A stretch of DNA of 64,000 nucleotides from Collinsella sp. MSK.8.10 (lineage in GTDB: Bacteria > Actinomycetota > Coriobacteriia > Coriobacteriales > Coriobacteriaceae): positions 55,505-119,504 of the forward strand of contig NZ_JAHPYF010000008.1 of assembly GCF_019041915.1 (NCBI RefSeq), read 5' to 3'. Positions 1-9,152 of this stretch are shown piece by piece. Each line of letters opens with the position of its first letter. Position 1 is the first letter of the stretch. The position numbers and the translations under genes were made by a program. The notes below the pieces were generated by a model that saw only the letters and a program-made list of their open reading frames with translations, did not search any database and was not told the DNA's origin.

Positions 1-364
1 TGCCGTCGGCGAGCAGCGCGGCGCCACCCAGCATGGCGGGGATGATAAGCCACTTGCCGCAGCGCTTGACCAGGCTGTACAGGGCAAAGATACCGCCCTC
101 GCCATGGTTATCGGCGCGCAGCGAGATGAGCACATACTTGATGGTGGTCAGCAACGTGACCGTCCACACGACAAGGGAGAGCGCGCCGAGCACGAACTCC
201 TCCGTGACGCTTCCGATGCCGCCGTTGCCGGCAACGAGCGCCTTGGTTACATACATGGGGCTGGTGCCGATATCGCCGTACACCACGCCCAGCGTGACGA
301 GCATCGCCGAGATGCTCACAGGAATCGCAGCGTGCGAAGCTGCCTCCTTGGCCTTTTGTTCCAT
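1..364 (-). CDS. kup: Kup-type potassium uptake protein, N-terminal part (runs off the window)
   Basis: Low-affinity K+/H+ symporter of the KUP/HAK/KT family in the cytoplasmic membrane. Only the first 121 codons are present; the gene continues beyond position 1. Two family signatures are visible: [11 protein letters not shown] at residues 26-36, in the first membrane helix, and GEGGIFALY near residue 90. The ATG at 364 is preceded by GGGAGG at good spacing, which fixes the start. A TATAAT -10 box lies at 400-405 on the same strand. Family assignment is firm; whether the missing C-terminus is intact cannot be seen. Confidence 0.9.
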   Translation of the reverse strand, partial: MEQKAKEAASHAAIPVSISAMLVTLGVVYGDIGTSPMYVTKALVAGNGGIGSVTEEFVLGALSLVVWTVTLLTTIKYVLISLRADNHGEGGIFALYSLVKRCGKWLIIPAMLGGAALLADG

Positions 365-399
365 AAGCCGGTTTCCTCCCAACTTTAATGTTCGAAGGA

Positions 400-405
400 A
401 TTATA
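400..405 (-). promoter_or_regulatory. -10 box of the kup promoter
   Basis: Perfect TATAAT on the minus strand, 36 bp before the kup start codon. No convincing -35 hexamer at 16-18 bp; the nearest is TTCAAA at 15 bp. Confidence 0.5.
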
Positions 406-489
406 GGTAATCGGCCCATGTTTGAATGGCACTGTTTTCCCAGCTAGATAAACATTTATACGGCCTTTAAGCCACCTCGGCGATATGGA

Positions 490-520
490 ATGTGACAAAG
501 GGACTGTCTCTTTGTCGCAT
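490..520. repeat. Short intergenic hairpin of the GGGAC/GTCCC family
   Basis: TGTGACAAAG and CTTTGTCGCA flank GGACTGTCT, giving a 12-13 bp stem. It lies directly after the nitroreductase stop codon (minus strand). The same design, reversed, occurs at 23948-23979. It could act as a terminator hairpin but has no T-run. Confidence 0.6.
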
Positions 521-523
521 CCG

Positions 524-1372
524 TCATTTTCCGAGCCAATTTTTGAACCACCACTCCATGGAGCGGCTCATCTCGGCCATAAAGGGACTCGTGTGCTTGC
601 GGGTATAGATGTCCACGACGCGCTCCCCCACCACGCGGGCATGCGGACGGAACATCGCGTCCATCTCGGCTACCTGCGCGTCCATAGTCGCAGCATCGGC
701 GCGGCAGTAGCGCTCCTCGTGCACCAGGTTCACCACGGGATGCGCAATGGCCGGACGCTCCTTACGGGGCGTGCCGATGATGAGCATCGACAGCGGCATG
801 GTATACGGAGGCAGATCGAGCAGCTCGGCCACTTCCTCGGCATTCTCGACGATATCACCGATGTAGCAGCTCCCCAGGCCCAGGGCCTCGGCGGCGACCA
901 CGGCGTTTTGCGCAGCGATCACGGCGTCCTGGGCCGCGATGGCAAAGTCACCCAAACCCGGTGCACGGCGGGGCGCCTTGCCCGTGCGCTCGACAAACTC
1001 GGGCTCAAAGCAGCCCACGTGCTCAAACAGATCGATCCACTTGGCATAGTCGACCACAAATATAAGTGCCCAGGGCGCCTTGGCGATCATGGGCTGGTGG
1101 TCGCACAGGTCGGCCAGACGATCCAGCGTAGCCTGCTCGCGAATGCTCACGATGGAATACATCATCATGGCGCCCGCCGACGGCGCGCGACTCGCCGCAT
1201 GCAAAATTGCCGCCCGCTGCTCGTCGGTCACCGCCACGGGACGGTCGTCGTCATCACGCGCGAAGGCACGCGTGGAGGAACGGTGCTCCAACGTGTCCAG
1301 CACCGCATTGCCCGTCGTCTCGACCGGATAGCCGTTCGTATCCACAGCCTTGGTGCAAACCTGCTCGTTCAT
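524..1372 (-). CDS. Nitroreductase family protein (FMN oxidoreductase)
   Basis: FMN-dependent NAD(P)H oxidoreductase of the nitroreductase superfamily, 282 residues, longer than the usual 170-220. The N-terminal RSS at residues 31-33 is the usual FMN-phosphate binding motif, SRAPSAGA follows at 61-68, and GLGSCYIG at 165-172 matches the conserved C-terminal flavin contact. A C-terminal extension of about 80 residues is Met- and Arg-rich and does not match the core fold by eye. The ATG at 1372 has GAGG about 8 nt upstream. No operon partner: kup lies downstream and the LTA-synthase-like gene is divergent. Substrate unknown. Confidence 0.85.
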   Translation of the reverse strand: MNEQVCTKAVDTNGYPVETTGNAVLDTLEHRSSTRAFARDDDDRPVAVTDEQRAAILHAASRAPSAGAMMMYSIVSIREQATLDRLADLCDHQPMIAKAPWALIFVVDYAKWIDLFEHVGCFEPEFVERTGKAPRRAPGLGDFAIAAQDAVIAAQNAVVAAEALGLGSCYIGDIVENAEEVAELLDLPPYTMPLSMLIIGTPRKERPAIAHPVVNLVHEERYCRADAATMDAQVAEMDAMFRPHARVVGERVVDIYTRKHTSPFMAEMSRSMEWWFKNWLGK

Positions 1373-1585
1373 CGCCTCATCCTCGCTAATTCTTTAAGAA
1401 GCCTTTACGTTTCCGTGTAATTCCCGTCCATTATCGCGCAGGTCGCCACTACATTGCGCCACACCGCCACACGTGCGCGTTAATATGGCTGGTTGTTGTG
1501 CGCAGACACCAATTGCAGCGCATATCTTGGTAACAATCGGGTAAACCCCCGCTTTCGTACGTTTTAGTTTGTGAGGAGTCTCAGC

Positions 1586-3886
1586 ATGTTCGCTGCCGCC
1601 ATCTCGCTCGTCGGTCTTGCGGCGACCGTCTACCTTGTCTTGCGCGAGGCCAAGGCCATTCGCGCTCAGTCGGGCACCGTTGCCAAAAGCGCTCTTGGGT
1701 GGAGCGTCGCCTTCGGCCTGTTCCAGGTCTTTTTGACTATTTGGGGCGCCGTGGGCCTCGTCGCTCAAAACGAGCCGCTCGCCTTTGTGATGCTCATCCT
1801 GACCAACGCCATCCTCACCGGCTGCGCTTGGGCCAGCATCGCACGCGACCGCATCGCCCCGCGCGTCTTTGCGTTCGCCGCGCCCGACGCCCCCGCCCCC
1901 ACCGGCAAGCTCGCCCGCCTGCGCGGCGCCTTTGTGGGCAAACCGCTCGTCGCCGCCGTCCTGTGCCTGCTGCTCGCCGGCGTCTTTGCGCTGCTGGGCA
2001 TGGAGGTATCGTCCAACCACGACTTTACCTGGGTCTACCCCCTGTGCATCCTGCTCGAGTGGGCCATCATCACCACGCTCATGGTCGGCTTGTTCTTCCT
2101 ATTCCAGCGCCACGGCGCAGCCCCCGCGGTCCTGGCCTTTGCCCTCTTTATCCTGGGCATTGCCGAGTTCTTCGTTATCACGTTTAAGTCCATGCCCATC
2201 CAGCCGGGCGACCTTTCGGCCATCTCCACCGCCGCCGCGGTCGCCGGCACCGGCTACACCTTCTCCATCTCGCTGTTCTGCGTGCTGTCCATGGGCTTTA
2301 CCGCCATCGCCATGCTGCTGTGCGAGTACGCTGGCCTGGTGGCACCGCACCGTCAGAAGGGCGCCGCCAACGCCAAGCGCATGCTGCTCACCAACCTGCT
2401 CGTGGCCGTGCTGTGCCTGGGCGGTGTGACCGCGCATGTTACGCTCATCGACTACTACAACACTCTCGGCATCACCGTCTACACCTGGCGTCCGCTCGAG
2501 AGCTACTGGCGCGAGGGCTACCTGCCTGCCTTTATTAGTGCGGCACAGTCCATCAAGCCGCCCAAACCCGCCGACTACTCCGTCGACGATGCCAAGGCCA
2601 CGCTCAAAAAGTACGCCAAGGCCTACGACAAGTCCGACGCGGCCAAGAGCGACGAGCGCGCCGCCGCCCAGGAGCAGTTCGACAGCGAGAAGCCCACGGT
2701 CATCGCCATCATGAACGAGACGTTCTCGGATCTGTCGATCTACCAGAACATGCGCGCCGGCTACGAGGGTCCGCAGTACTTTAAGAGCCTGTCCGACTGC
2801 CTCAGCCGCGGCAAGCTCTACGTGAGCGCCTACGGCGGCGGCACCGCCAATACCGAGTTTGAGTTTATGACCGGCAACTCCATGGCCAACCTGGGCTCGG
2901 GCGTGTACCCCTACACCATCTACAACATGGAAACGACCGGGAACCTGGCAGAGCAGTTCAAATCGCTCGGCTATTCCACCACGGCTATGCACCCCAATCA
3001 CGCAACCAACTGGAACCGCGAGAACGTCTACAAGGACTTTGGCTTTGACCAGTTCCTGTCCATCAACGATTTCCAGGGAGCCGACACCTTGCGCGGCATG
3101 GTGACCGACCAGGCTACCTACGACAAGATTCTTGAGCTGCTCGACCAGAACGCCGATCCGCAGTTTATCTTCGACGTGACCATGCAGAACCACTCGGGCT
3201 ACGATACGGGTCTGCTGCCGGTCGACAAGCAGATGCACCTCAACATCGACACGACCGATCTGGACGCCAAGACCGTCGAGGACGGCACGCTCTCCGATGT
3301 CGACGAGTATGTCTCGTGCATCGAGCAGTCCGACCAGGCGCTTCGCTACTTCCTCAACGCCCTGAGCAAGCTCGACCGTAAGGTGGTCGTGGTGTTCTGG
3401 GGCGACCACCAGCCGTTCTTCCCGTCCAAGTTCAACGATAAGTGGTTTACCGGCGAAGACGATGCCACGCATCAGGAGCGCCTGTGGCAGACCGACTACA
3501 TCATTTGGGCTAACTACGACGTTGCCGGTTGCGACCAGACGAGCGAGGTCGACGACCTGTCCACCAACTACCTGTCCACCCAGCTTATGCAGCTGATCGG
3601 CGCCCCGCTTTCCGACTACCAGAAGGCGCACATGACGCTGCGCGAGTCGCTGCCCGCTATCAACTCGGTGGGCTACGAGGACGCCAGCCTGCGCTGGGCG
3701 CTTTCCTCCAACGTCACCGGTGACGACGCCGATGCCGCAGCCGCCACCAAGGCGCGCGAAGATTACGCCAAGATGCAGTACTACGAGATGTTCCGCGACG
3801 GCAAGAACGTGTACACCGAGCACTTCCAGACCGAGGCCAACGAGACCGACCCCAACCTGGCACCGGGTACGACCAAGATCAAGTAG
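1586..3886 (+). CDS. LTA-synthase family membrane sulfatase/phosphotransferase
   Basis: 766 residues. The first ~310 residues hold about eight to ten hydrophobic helices; the rest is an extracellular alkaline-phosphatase-like sulfatase domain. Catalytic landmarks: metal-binding NETFSD at 377-382, GGGT with the likely nucleophile Thr420, and WGDHQP at 605-610. This matches lipoteichoic acid synthase and phosphoglycerol transferase proteins, which move glycerol phosphate from phosphatidylglycerol onto a glycolipid or glycan. The start is ATG 1586 rather than GTG 1571, because GAGGAG at 1572-1577 serves ATG 1586 as its ribosome site. The polymer made in this organism is unknown. Confidence 0.88.
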   Translation: MFAAAISLVGLAATVYLVLREAKAIRAQSGTVAKSALGWSVAFGLFQVFLTIWGAVGLVAQNEPLAFVMLILTNAILTGCAWASIARDRIAPRVFAFAAPDAPAPTGKLARLRGAFVGKPLVAAVLCLLLAGVFALLGMEVSSNHDFTWVYPLCILLEWAIITTLMVGLFFLFQRHGAAPAVLAFALFILGIAEFFVITFKSMPIQPGDLSAISTAAAVAGTGYTFSISLFCVLSMGFTAIAMLLCEYAGLVAPHRQKGAANAKRMLLTNLLVAVLCLGGVTAHVTLIDYYNTLGITVYTWRPLESYWREGYLPAFISAAQSIKPPKPADYSVDDAKATLKKYAKAYDKSDAAKSDERAAAQEQFDSEKPTVIAIMNETFSDLSIYQNMRAGYEGPQYFKSLSDCLSRGKLYVSAYGGGTANTEFEFMTGNSMANLGSGVYPYTIYNMETTGNLAEQFKSLGYSTTAMHPNHATNWNRENVYKDFGFDQFLSINDFQGADTLRGMVTDQATYDKILELLDQNADPQFIFDVTMQNHSGYDTGLLPVDKQMHLNIDTTDLDAKTVEDGTLSDVDEYVSCIEQSDQALRYFLNALSKLDRKVVVVFWGDHQPFFPSKFNDKWFTGEDDATHQERLWQTDYIIWANYDVAGCDQTSEVDDLSTNYLSTQLMQLIGAPLSDYQKAHMTLRESLPAINSVGYEDASLRWALSSNVTGDDADAAAATKAREDYAKMQYYEMFRDGKNVYTEHFQTEANETDPNLAPGTTKIK

Positions 3887-3913
3887 CGACCAGCTGCGAG
3901 TTCATAACTGAAA

Positions 3914-4043
3914 CGTCTGTCCGGGCGGAGACATATAAGGTTCCCTGCTCGGACAGTCCTGCGCAAGACGGGGGCCACATTAAGTGGCCCCCTTTGCGTG
4001 CGGAACTCGCGATGAACCTTACATACCTCCGCCCGGACAGACG
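3914..4043 (+). repeat. Nested long hairpin element, copy A
   Basis: A perfect 17-bp outer stem (3914-3930 with 4027-4043), continued by 12 bp of imperfect pairing, encloses a ~72-nt core. The core reads CCTGCTC, GTCCTGCGCAAGACG, an inner hairpin GGGGCCAC-attaa-GTGGCCCC, then TTTGCGTGCGGAACTCGCG. The same core occurs at 9153-9283 (reversed) and 53205-53347, but the outer arms there are unrelated in sequence. It lies just after the sulfatase gene and could also serve as its terminator. Confidence 0.85.
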
Positions 4044-4098
4044 CCTTGTTGTTGGGACACGGCTTGTCATAGGGGTATCCGCTGAACATATATAAGTT

Positions 4099-4134
4099 GA
4101 AGGCCACGTTATGTGGCCTTCTTTGTTTGCGGAA
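4099..4134 (+). repeat. Truncated copy of the nested hairpin core
   Basis: GAAGGCCAC-gttat-GTGGCCTTC followed by TTTGTTTGCGGAA matches the inner hairpin and right half of the core in copies A, B and C. The left half and both outer arms are missing. Its last five bases are also the first bases of the first 62-bp array unit, so the two repeat types abut here. Confidence 0.6.
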
Positions 4135-4375
4135 AGTGTGTCCCGGAATTCTTGTCTGGAATGGGATGCAGTTTCCGCTTGGGACCCGATTGGGAAAGTG
4201 TGTCCCACTATTCAGCTGGATTCCGGGATGTATTTTCCGGTTGAGGCTCGTTGGGAAAGTGCGTCCCACTTTGGGGGCTGATTCTGGGACGTGGTTTCCG
4301 GTTGGCTCTCATTGGGAAAGTTCATCCCATTTCTCGGCCTAATTATGGGACGCAGTTTCCGCTTGCGGAGTCTCC
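4131..4375 (+). repeat. 62-bp period inverted-repeat array 1 (4 units)
   Basis: Four units start at 4131, 4193, 4254 and 4315. Each unit is a 14-mer close to GGAAAgTGcgTCCC, an 18-nt variable spacer, the reverse complement GGGAyGcaktTTCC, then 15-16 nt resembling GCTTGAGCCTCATTG. The last spacer runs into unrelated sequence. Array 2 on the other side of the surface protein gene has the same design and the same orientation of the 15-16-nt segment. Confidence 0.9.
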
Positions 4376-4434
4376 ACTCAACAGAAAACCCGGGTGGCCT
4401 GTTTTTTTGGGTTGTCGATATGTTCGACTGGCTA

Positions 4435-7400
4435 CTAGTGGGTCTTGCGGCGCTTGATCAGCATGATGAGGGCTATCACTACGAGCGTTGCTCCCGCTGC
4501 TGCTGCAGTGGCGACTAGGGCGAATGTTTGGTCGCCGGTGTTTGCGAGGTTCTTCGCTGTGGTCGTAGTCTTGACCTTGGTGTCGATCTTAGCTCCGTTG
4601 TCGGACTTGGGCTTGTCCGGGTTCGTCGGGGTCTCAGGAGTCTCGGGGTCCTTTGAGCCTTCGGAATCGGTTGGGCCGGCGGTGTTTACCAGCGTATGGT
4701 CCAGGAACTTCTTGGCGCCCGCACTTGCCTGTGAGAACAGGCGGCGCGTGCGGATCGGGGTGGCGTTCACCGTTGTGGGCGCCGTCTCCTCGGCCTCGAT
4801 ATTCACGAGCGTCGTGCCGGTGTCGAGGCCCACGTCGTTGTATCCCACGTGGCAGTAATACTGCGCACCGTCATCGTCTGCGGTCAGGTCAATCTCGAGC
4901 TTTGAGGCCGTTCCAGCCGCGAGGTTGCCATCGGCACCCACGAGCTTAAACTCTGTCTCGCCGCGGCCCTTGCGGTACCACATATAGGTCGGTGCCAGCC
5001 CTGTTTCGCTATCGTCGGCACCGAGTTGCTTCACATGGCCAATCGCCGAGAGCGTCAGGTGGCTTCCCGCCGCGCGCTCAACCGAAGAGTCGTATCCAAG
5101 ATCCGACCCCTCCGCAGCATCCGCCGCAGGTCCGCTCACGGTCATCGTCATGCCATCGGGCATGGTCTTGACCGTGATGATTGCCGAGCGAATACCTGTT
5201 TCGGTCGTGGATCCGTTCTTAACGGCGGCGATGGCGAATCGATACTCCGTATTGGGCTGCAGCCCATCCCACTTGAGCGAGGTCTGCGTGTTGTCGGCAA
5301 TCTTCCAGCTATTGACGACCGCATCCGCCGCATTGCTCTGCAGCATGCCCACGCCGTAGCTAAAGCCACTCTTGTTTGCGAGTACATCGTCCCAGCTAAA
5401 CGTAACGCTGGTCGAATCGACGGCGTTTGCCGTAAAGCCCGTCACGGCCGGCGCGTCGGGCATCTCGACGTCCTTAACGTCATAGCCCACGATCCAGAAC
5501 TGGTCGGTGTCCTTGGTGCCGAGCTTGTCGCCCGAGTCTGCCTCGAACTTGTCGACATCCACCGCGTTGACGCCCAGACGCCACACAAAACCGTACTTGC
5601 CCTGCGCGGCCTCGGGCAGGTTGTCGACGGTGCCGCCGTATTCGGTCGATTCACTCGAGGAGTTACCCGTAGTAAAGCCGGCGTTGGCACCAAAGCACAG
5701 GCCGCCAAACAACTCGTGCTTTGCGAGCTTCGCGCCCATGACAACGCTGCCGTTCAGCGTCAAGCCGAGCTCGAGCTCCTGCTCCTTGCCCTCCTCGACT
5801 TCGATGGTCTGCTCAATGCTCGCCCCCGACTGCGCGGCGGCGCCGTTAAACCCATCGTGCGTGTAGGCGCGCGTTACGCCAGGCTTGCCCAGGCCAAAGG
5901 AATCCCCAACGGGAGTCTCGCCGTTGAGCGTCGTTTGATAGGTTCCGGGTTCTCCCGACCGGTTGGTCAAAAAGTAGCTGAGCGGCGTCATATTGTGCTG
6001 TTTGGCAATGCGGTCATAGGCCTCGACATTAACGACCGAGGTCTGCGCGCCGAGCGACACGGGCGCCGCCATCACGCCCTTGCCACCAGTTTCCTCATTT
6101 TCGATCTCATACTCGTAATAGACCATCGGAATCGTGTAGAGCACGGCCTTGTCACCCTCGCCGGCATGCGACTCATAGCTTACGCTTGCGCTGACCGTGC
6201 GCTCGCTCCGGTAGTCATAGCATCCCTCGGCGGCAAAATCGACTGAAGCATTCATCGCGACCAGGGGCGGACCGGTCTGCACCTCGACGGCAACGCCCAA
6301 CTCGGCGCCAATGGTATAGCCCTGGGATGTCCCCGTGCCCTTTTCCTCTCCGTATGACGTGCCGCCCAACACCAGATAGCCGTATGCCTGCTCCAGATCC
6401 TCAACATAGGGCGCATCCTGCAGCACGGCAAGCACGCGCGGGTTGGTATAGACCTTGTAGCGGTCCTTGTACGTGATCTTGACGCTGTCGTTGTCGACAT
6501 CGGGCAGCGCGAGCGAGATAAATGTGCCGTAGGTAGTGCCGCGACGGTTGCTCTCGCTAATCACCTGCTCCTCGCCGCGGCGCACCTTTCCGTTCTCGTC
6601 GAGCGAAAAATGCGAGGCGGTCATCCAATAGTAGTCATCGTTCTTGCGCAGGTCCTCGTCGCGGTGCTTGCCCACCACGGCGATAAAGCTCTCGTTATAG
6701 CGGTCCGAACCCGAGACGCTGCCCGCCTTGACGTCGCTGATCCACACCTGCTCTATACCCTTGTGGTCATGCTTGTTGCTGCTGTTGTATTGCTGACCGC
6801 TCATGCTCATGGTTCCGACCATGGACCCCAAGCCCTGAGCCCCGCTCTGTGCCGTGTTGCAGGCAAAGTCGCGGAACACATCGCCGCCCACGAGCACCTC
6901 GTCGACCGCCAGCTGCTCGGACAGGCCGTCAAGGTTGGCAGTGGCAAGGGCAATAGGCGCCAAGGTGCACGGATAGCGCTTATCCTGAGCGCTATCCTTC
7001 CATGCGCTGTTGGGCACATGCATCAGCCCATAGGAGGCGAGGAGCCCGTCTCTGTATTCCTTACAATCGGAAAGCTTGAACTCGCCAGACTCCGAGTCAA
7101 AATACGCGTAGCGGTACAGCGCGCCGTACAGCCCCTTGCTGCCGTCAGAAGCGCCGTAATCAAAAGCACTGCGTTGCCAGTCATAGCCCGCAAGAATAAG
7201 GCCCGTGACGGTTTCACCCGTCTTCTTTCCTTCTTCATCGTAGGCGGCAAACGTGCCGAACGTCGCATTCGCAGCGACCATGGTCTTGCCGTTCGCGGAG
7301 AGGGAGATTGCGCCCGCGTCGCCCAGAGCATCGACATGGACGAGCGCACCCTTGGATGCATCCCACGAAAACAGCTCGCAATGCGTCGACTTATCAATAT

Positions 7401-8523
7401 TCTTCTTGCCGTAGGGTGCCGAGACCACGATGGCGAGGTCATCGCAAAAATCGCGATCGAGGTCGCCGGCCGCTAGCGAAACGACAGGAGCTGACTGAAG
7501 CTGCGTCCAGGAGTCGTTCCCGCCCTTGTTGTGCGTGGTGTAGTCCGCGGCGTTACCGGCATCGATCTTGACGACGCTTTGCTTCCAGTTGCCGCCCTCC
7601 AAGTCATACATGTCGACTACAGCCTTGCGCACGCCGTTCTCGTCGACATAGCAGCCCGCGTAGACAAAAAGCTCGTCGACGCCGTCGCCATCGACATCGC
7701 CCGCCTCGACATCAAAGACGGCGTCGTGCTCTTGCAGGTAACCGGCATCCAGGTACTTAAAACGGCCTTCGTACATCATATTAGTGTTGACCGTCACCGG
7801 CAGGTGTGTGTCGAGAGTGCGCGTACGCCCGTTGCTAAACGAGTAGAGGACCAGCTCAACCTTTCCGGCGTATGACTTGCCGTCAATCGTCGTGGAGGAA
7901 CTGTCGCCGTAGGCACGGAGCTCGGCAACGCGGCTCTTTTTGCCCGTGCTGGCGTCGCTGCAGAACTCAACACTCGTGGCGTGAATGCCCGAGAAACCGT
8001 TGTTGTCGTTGGCGAGTACTGTTGAGGACTCATTGTTGCTTAGGTACGACCAGGTGCCGCCACCGTAGTCGCTATGCTTGTAGAGATCGCTGTTCGTATC
8101 GAAGTTGTTGACGTTTTGCCAGAACTTTGCGGCGCCCCACACACTTCCATAGCCATCGGTGAGTTTGCTGCTGCCGCCAATGTCACCGCGCTCGACGTTC
8201 TCGAGCTTGTCGCGCAGAGTGTAGCGATTGCCATGGCTACCGTTAGCTGCCATATAGACCTCGCTGCGCGTGGCAAACGTCGTGGGGGTATCAGTGGAAT
8301 AGGGGCCAACGGTATCGGCCGGAATGTCCTCGCTCGTGCCCAGACCCAGGGCTTGATAATCCTGCTCGGTCATATCGGTGATTGCGGGCGCGTCTGCCGC
8401 CTGGGCAACCTGGGGCGTGGCCGTGAAGCAGGCGACGCTCGTGGCGATCAACGCAGCAAGCGCCGCCGTCCCAACAAGCGGGATTTTCGACAGCCTACGG
8501 ATACGGGGGTGTGGAACGTACAT
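4435..8523 (-). CDS. Large sortase-anchored surface protein with FG-GAP/VCBS-like repeats and fibronectin III domain
   Basis: 1362 residues. N-terminus: basic stretch then a hydrophobic signal peptide ending near AQAAD. The middle holds several calcium-loop FG-GAP/VCBS-like motifs (DVDGDGVDELFVY, AGDLDRDFCDDLAIV, LPDVDNDSV), suggesting a beta-propeller. A fibronectin type III domain (from PAVTGFTANAVDS to VKTMP) and an Ig-like domain follow, then a Pro/Asp linker. The C-terminus is LANTG, a hydrophobic helix and KRRKTH, a sortase cell-wall signal. Start is ATG 8523, which has GAGGT 5 nt upstream; ATG 8559 has no ribosome site. The gene is bracketed by 62-bp arrays and inverted hairpin elements. 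Function is probably adhesion or substrate binding; ligand unknown. Confidence 0.85.
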   Translation of the reverse strand: MYVPHPRIRRLSKIPLVGTAALAALIATSVACFTATPQVAQAADAPAITDMTEQDYQALGLGTSEDIPADTVGPYSTDTPTTFATRSEVYMAANGSHGNRYTLRDKLENVERGDIGGSSKLTDGYGSVWGAAKFWQNVNNFDTNSDLYKHSDYGGGTWSYLSNNESSTVLANDNNGFSGIHATSVEFCSDASTGKKSRVAELRAYGDSSSTTIDGKSYAGKVELVLYSFSNGRTRTLDTHLPVTVNTNMMYEGRFKYLDAGYLQEHDAVFDVEAGDVDGDGVDELFVYAGCYVDENGVRKAVVDMYDLEGGNWKQSVVKIDAGNAADYTTHNKGGNDSWTQLQSAPVVSLAAGDLDRDFCDDLAIVVSAPYGKKNIDKSTHCELFSWDASKGALVHVDALGDAGAISLSANGKTMVAANATFGTFAAYDEEGKKTGETVTGLILAGYDWQRSAFDYGASDGSKGLYGALYRYAYFDSESGEFKLSDCKEYRDGLLASYGLMHVPNSAWKDSAQDKRYPCTLAPIALATANLDGLSEQLAVDEVLVGGDVFRDFACNTAQSGAQGLGSMVGTMSMSGQQYNSSNKHDHKGIEQVWISDVKAGSVSGSDRYNESFIAVVGKHRDEDLRKNDDYYWMTASHFSLDENGKVRRGEEQVISESNRRGTTYGTFISLALPDVDNDSVKITYKDRYKVYTNPRVLAVLQDAPYVEDLEQAYGYLVLGGTSYGEEKGTGTSQGYTIGAELGVAVEVQTGPPLVAMNASVDFAAEGCYDYRSERTVSASVSYESHAGEGDKAVLYTIPMVYYEYEIENEETGGKGVMAAPVSLGAQTSVVNVEAYDRIAKQHNMTPLSYFLTNRSGEPGTYQTTLNGETPVGDSFGLGKPGVTRAYTHDGFNGAAAQSGASIEQTIEVEEGKEQELELGLTLNGSVVMGAKLAKHELFGGLCFGANAGFTTGNSSSESTEYGGTVDNLPEAAQGKYGFVWRLGVNAVDVDKFEADSGDKLGTKDTDQFWIVGYDVKDVEMPDAPAVTGFTANAVDSTSVTFSWDDVLANKSGFSYGVGMLQSNAADAVVNSWKIADNTQTSLKWDGLQPNTEYRFAIAAVKNGSTTETGIRSAIITVKTMPDGMTMTVSGPAADAAEGSDLGYDSSVERAAGSHLTLSAIGHVKQLGADDSETGLAPTYMWYRKGRGETEFKLVGADGNLAAGTASKLEIDLTADDDGAQYYCHVGYNDVGLDTGTTLVNIEAEETAPTTVNATPIRTRRLFSQASAGAKKFLDHTLVNTAGPTDSEGSKDPETPETPTNPDKPKSDNGAKIDTKVKTTTTAKNLANTGDQTFALVATAAAAGATLVVIALIMLIKRRKTH

Positions 8524-8593
8524 GAGGGACCTCGCTTTATTCGAGTGGAGTGGACTCATTTTTGCAAATGATACATCCGATGCCCGATATCAC

Positions 8594-8627
8594 GTGTCTC
8601 ATTTTCGCCAACGGCGTGTCTCATTTT
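8594..8627 (-). promoter_or_regulatory. Tandem 12-bp direct repeat upstream of the surface protein gene
   Basis: GTGTCTCATTTT occurs at 8594-8605 and 8616-8627, 22 bp apart, i.e. two helical turns. It lies 70-105 bp before the surface protein start. A weak TATCAT -10 box (minus strand) lies closer to the gene. This is a candidate regulator-binding pair; no regulator is identified. Confidence 0.35.
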
Positions 8628-8646
8628 TGAGAATCCGAGATGCCGC

Positions 8647-9115
8647 GGAAATCTTATCCCAGCTCAAAGGCCATTTCTGGGATGTATTTTCCGTCGAGTG
8701 CCTCATCGGGAAACTGCATCCCATTTCAAGCGTCGATTCCGGGATGCATTTTCCCCTTAGACCCTCAACCGGAAACCGCATCCCACTTTGAGCGCAAATT
8801 CCGGGACGCATTTTCCGCTTGAGCCTCATTGGGAAACGGCGTCCCACTTTGAGGGCTGATTGTGGGATGCATTTTCCGGTTTTGCTCTCATTGGGAAAAT
8901 GCATCCCGTTTCTTGACCGAATAATGGGACGCAATTTCCCGTTGGAGCGCCTTTGGGAAAGTGTGTCCCACTTCGACCGCCCAGAGTGGGATGCACTTTC
9001 CGCAAAGCACCTCAACGGGAAACTACGTCCCATTCCAAAGGCAAATTCCGGGACGCATTTTTCGAAAGCCTGCCCATCCGGAAAGCCCGTCCCACTTTGG
9101 ACGCATCCGGGCACG
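8647..9115 (+). repeat. 62-bp period inverted-repeat array 2 (8 units)
   Basis: Units start at 8647, 8709, 8771, 8832, 8894, 8956, 9018 and 9080, so spacing is 62, 62, 61, 62, 62, 62, 62. Each has GGAAA-N5-TCCC, 18 nt of variable sequence, GGGA-N6-TTCC (roughly the reverse complement), then 15-16 nt. The eighth unit is degenerate in its second half. Reading frames stay open across the array in several frames, but a 62-bp period is not a multiple of three, so this is not a coding repeat. Confidence 0.93.
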
Positions 9116-9152
9116 GAACCATCGACCTATCAGGCCTCCCATCAATAAAGAG

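Noticed and set aside
3781..4269. Open frames across hairpin element A and array 1
   Set aside because: They span the palindromes and the end of the sulfatase gene and have no domain or start signal.
8599..9114. Minus-strand 171-codon open frame with FP/GKC-like repeats
   Set aside because: It is the translation of the 62-bp repeats; the period is not a multiple of 3, other frames are open too, and there is no ribosome site.
8647..9115. CRISPR array
   Set aside because: Repeats alternate in orientation, are only 14 bp and degenerate, spacers are 15-18 bp, and no cas genes are present.
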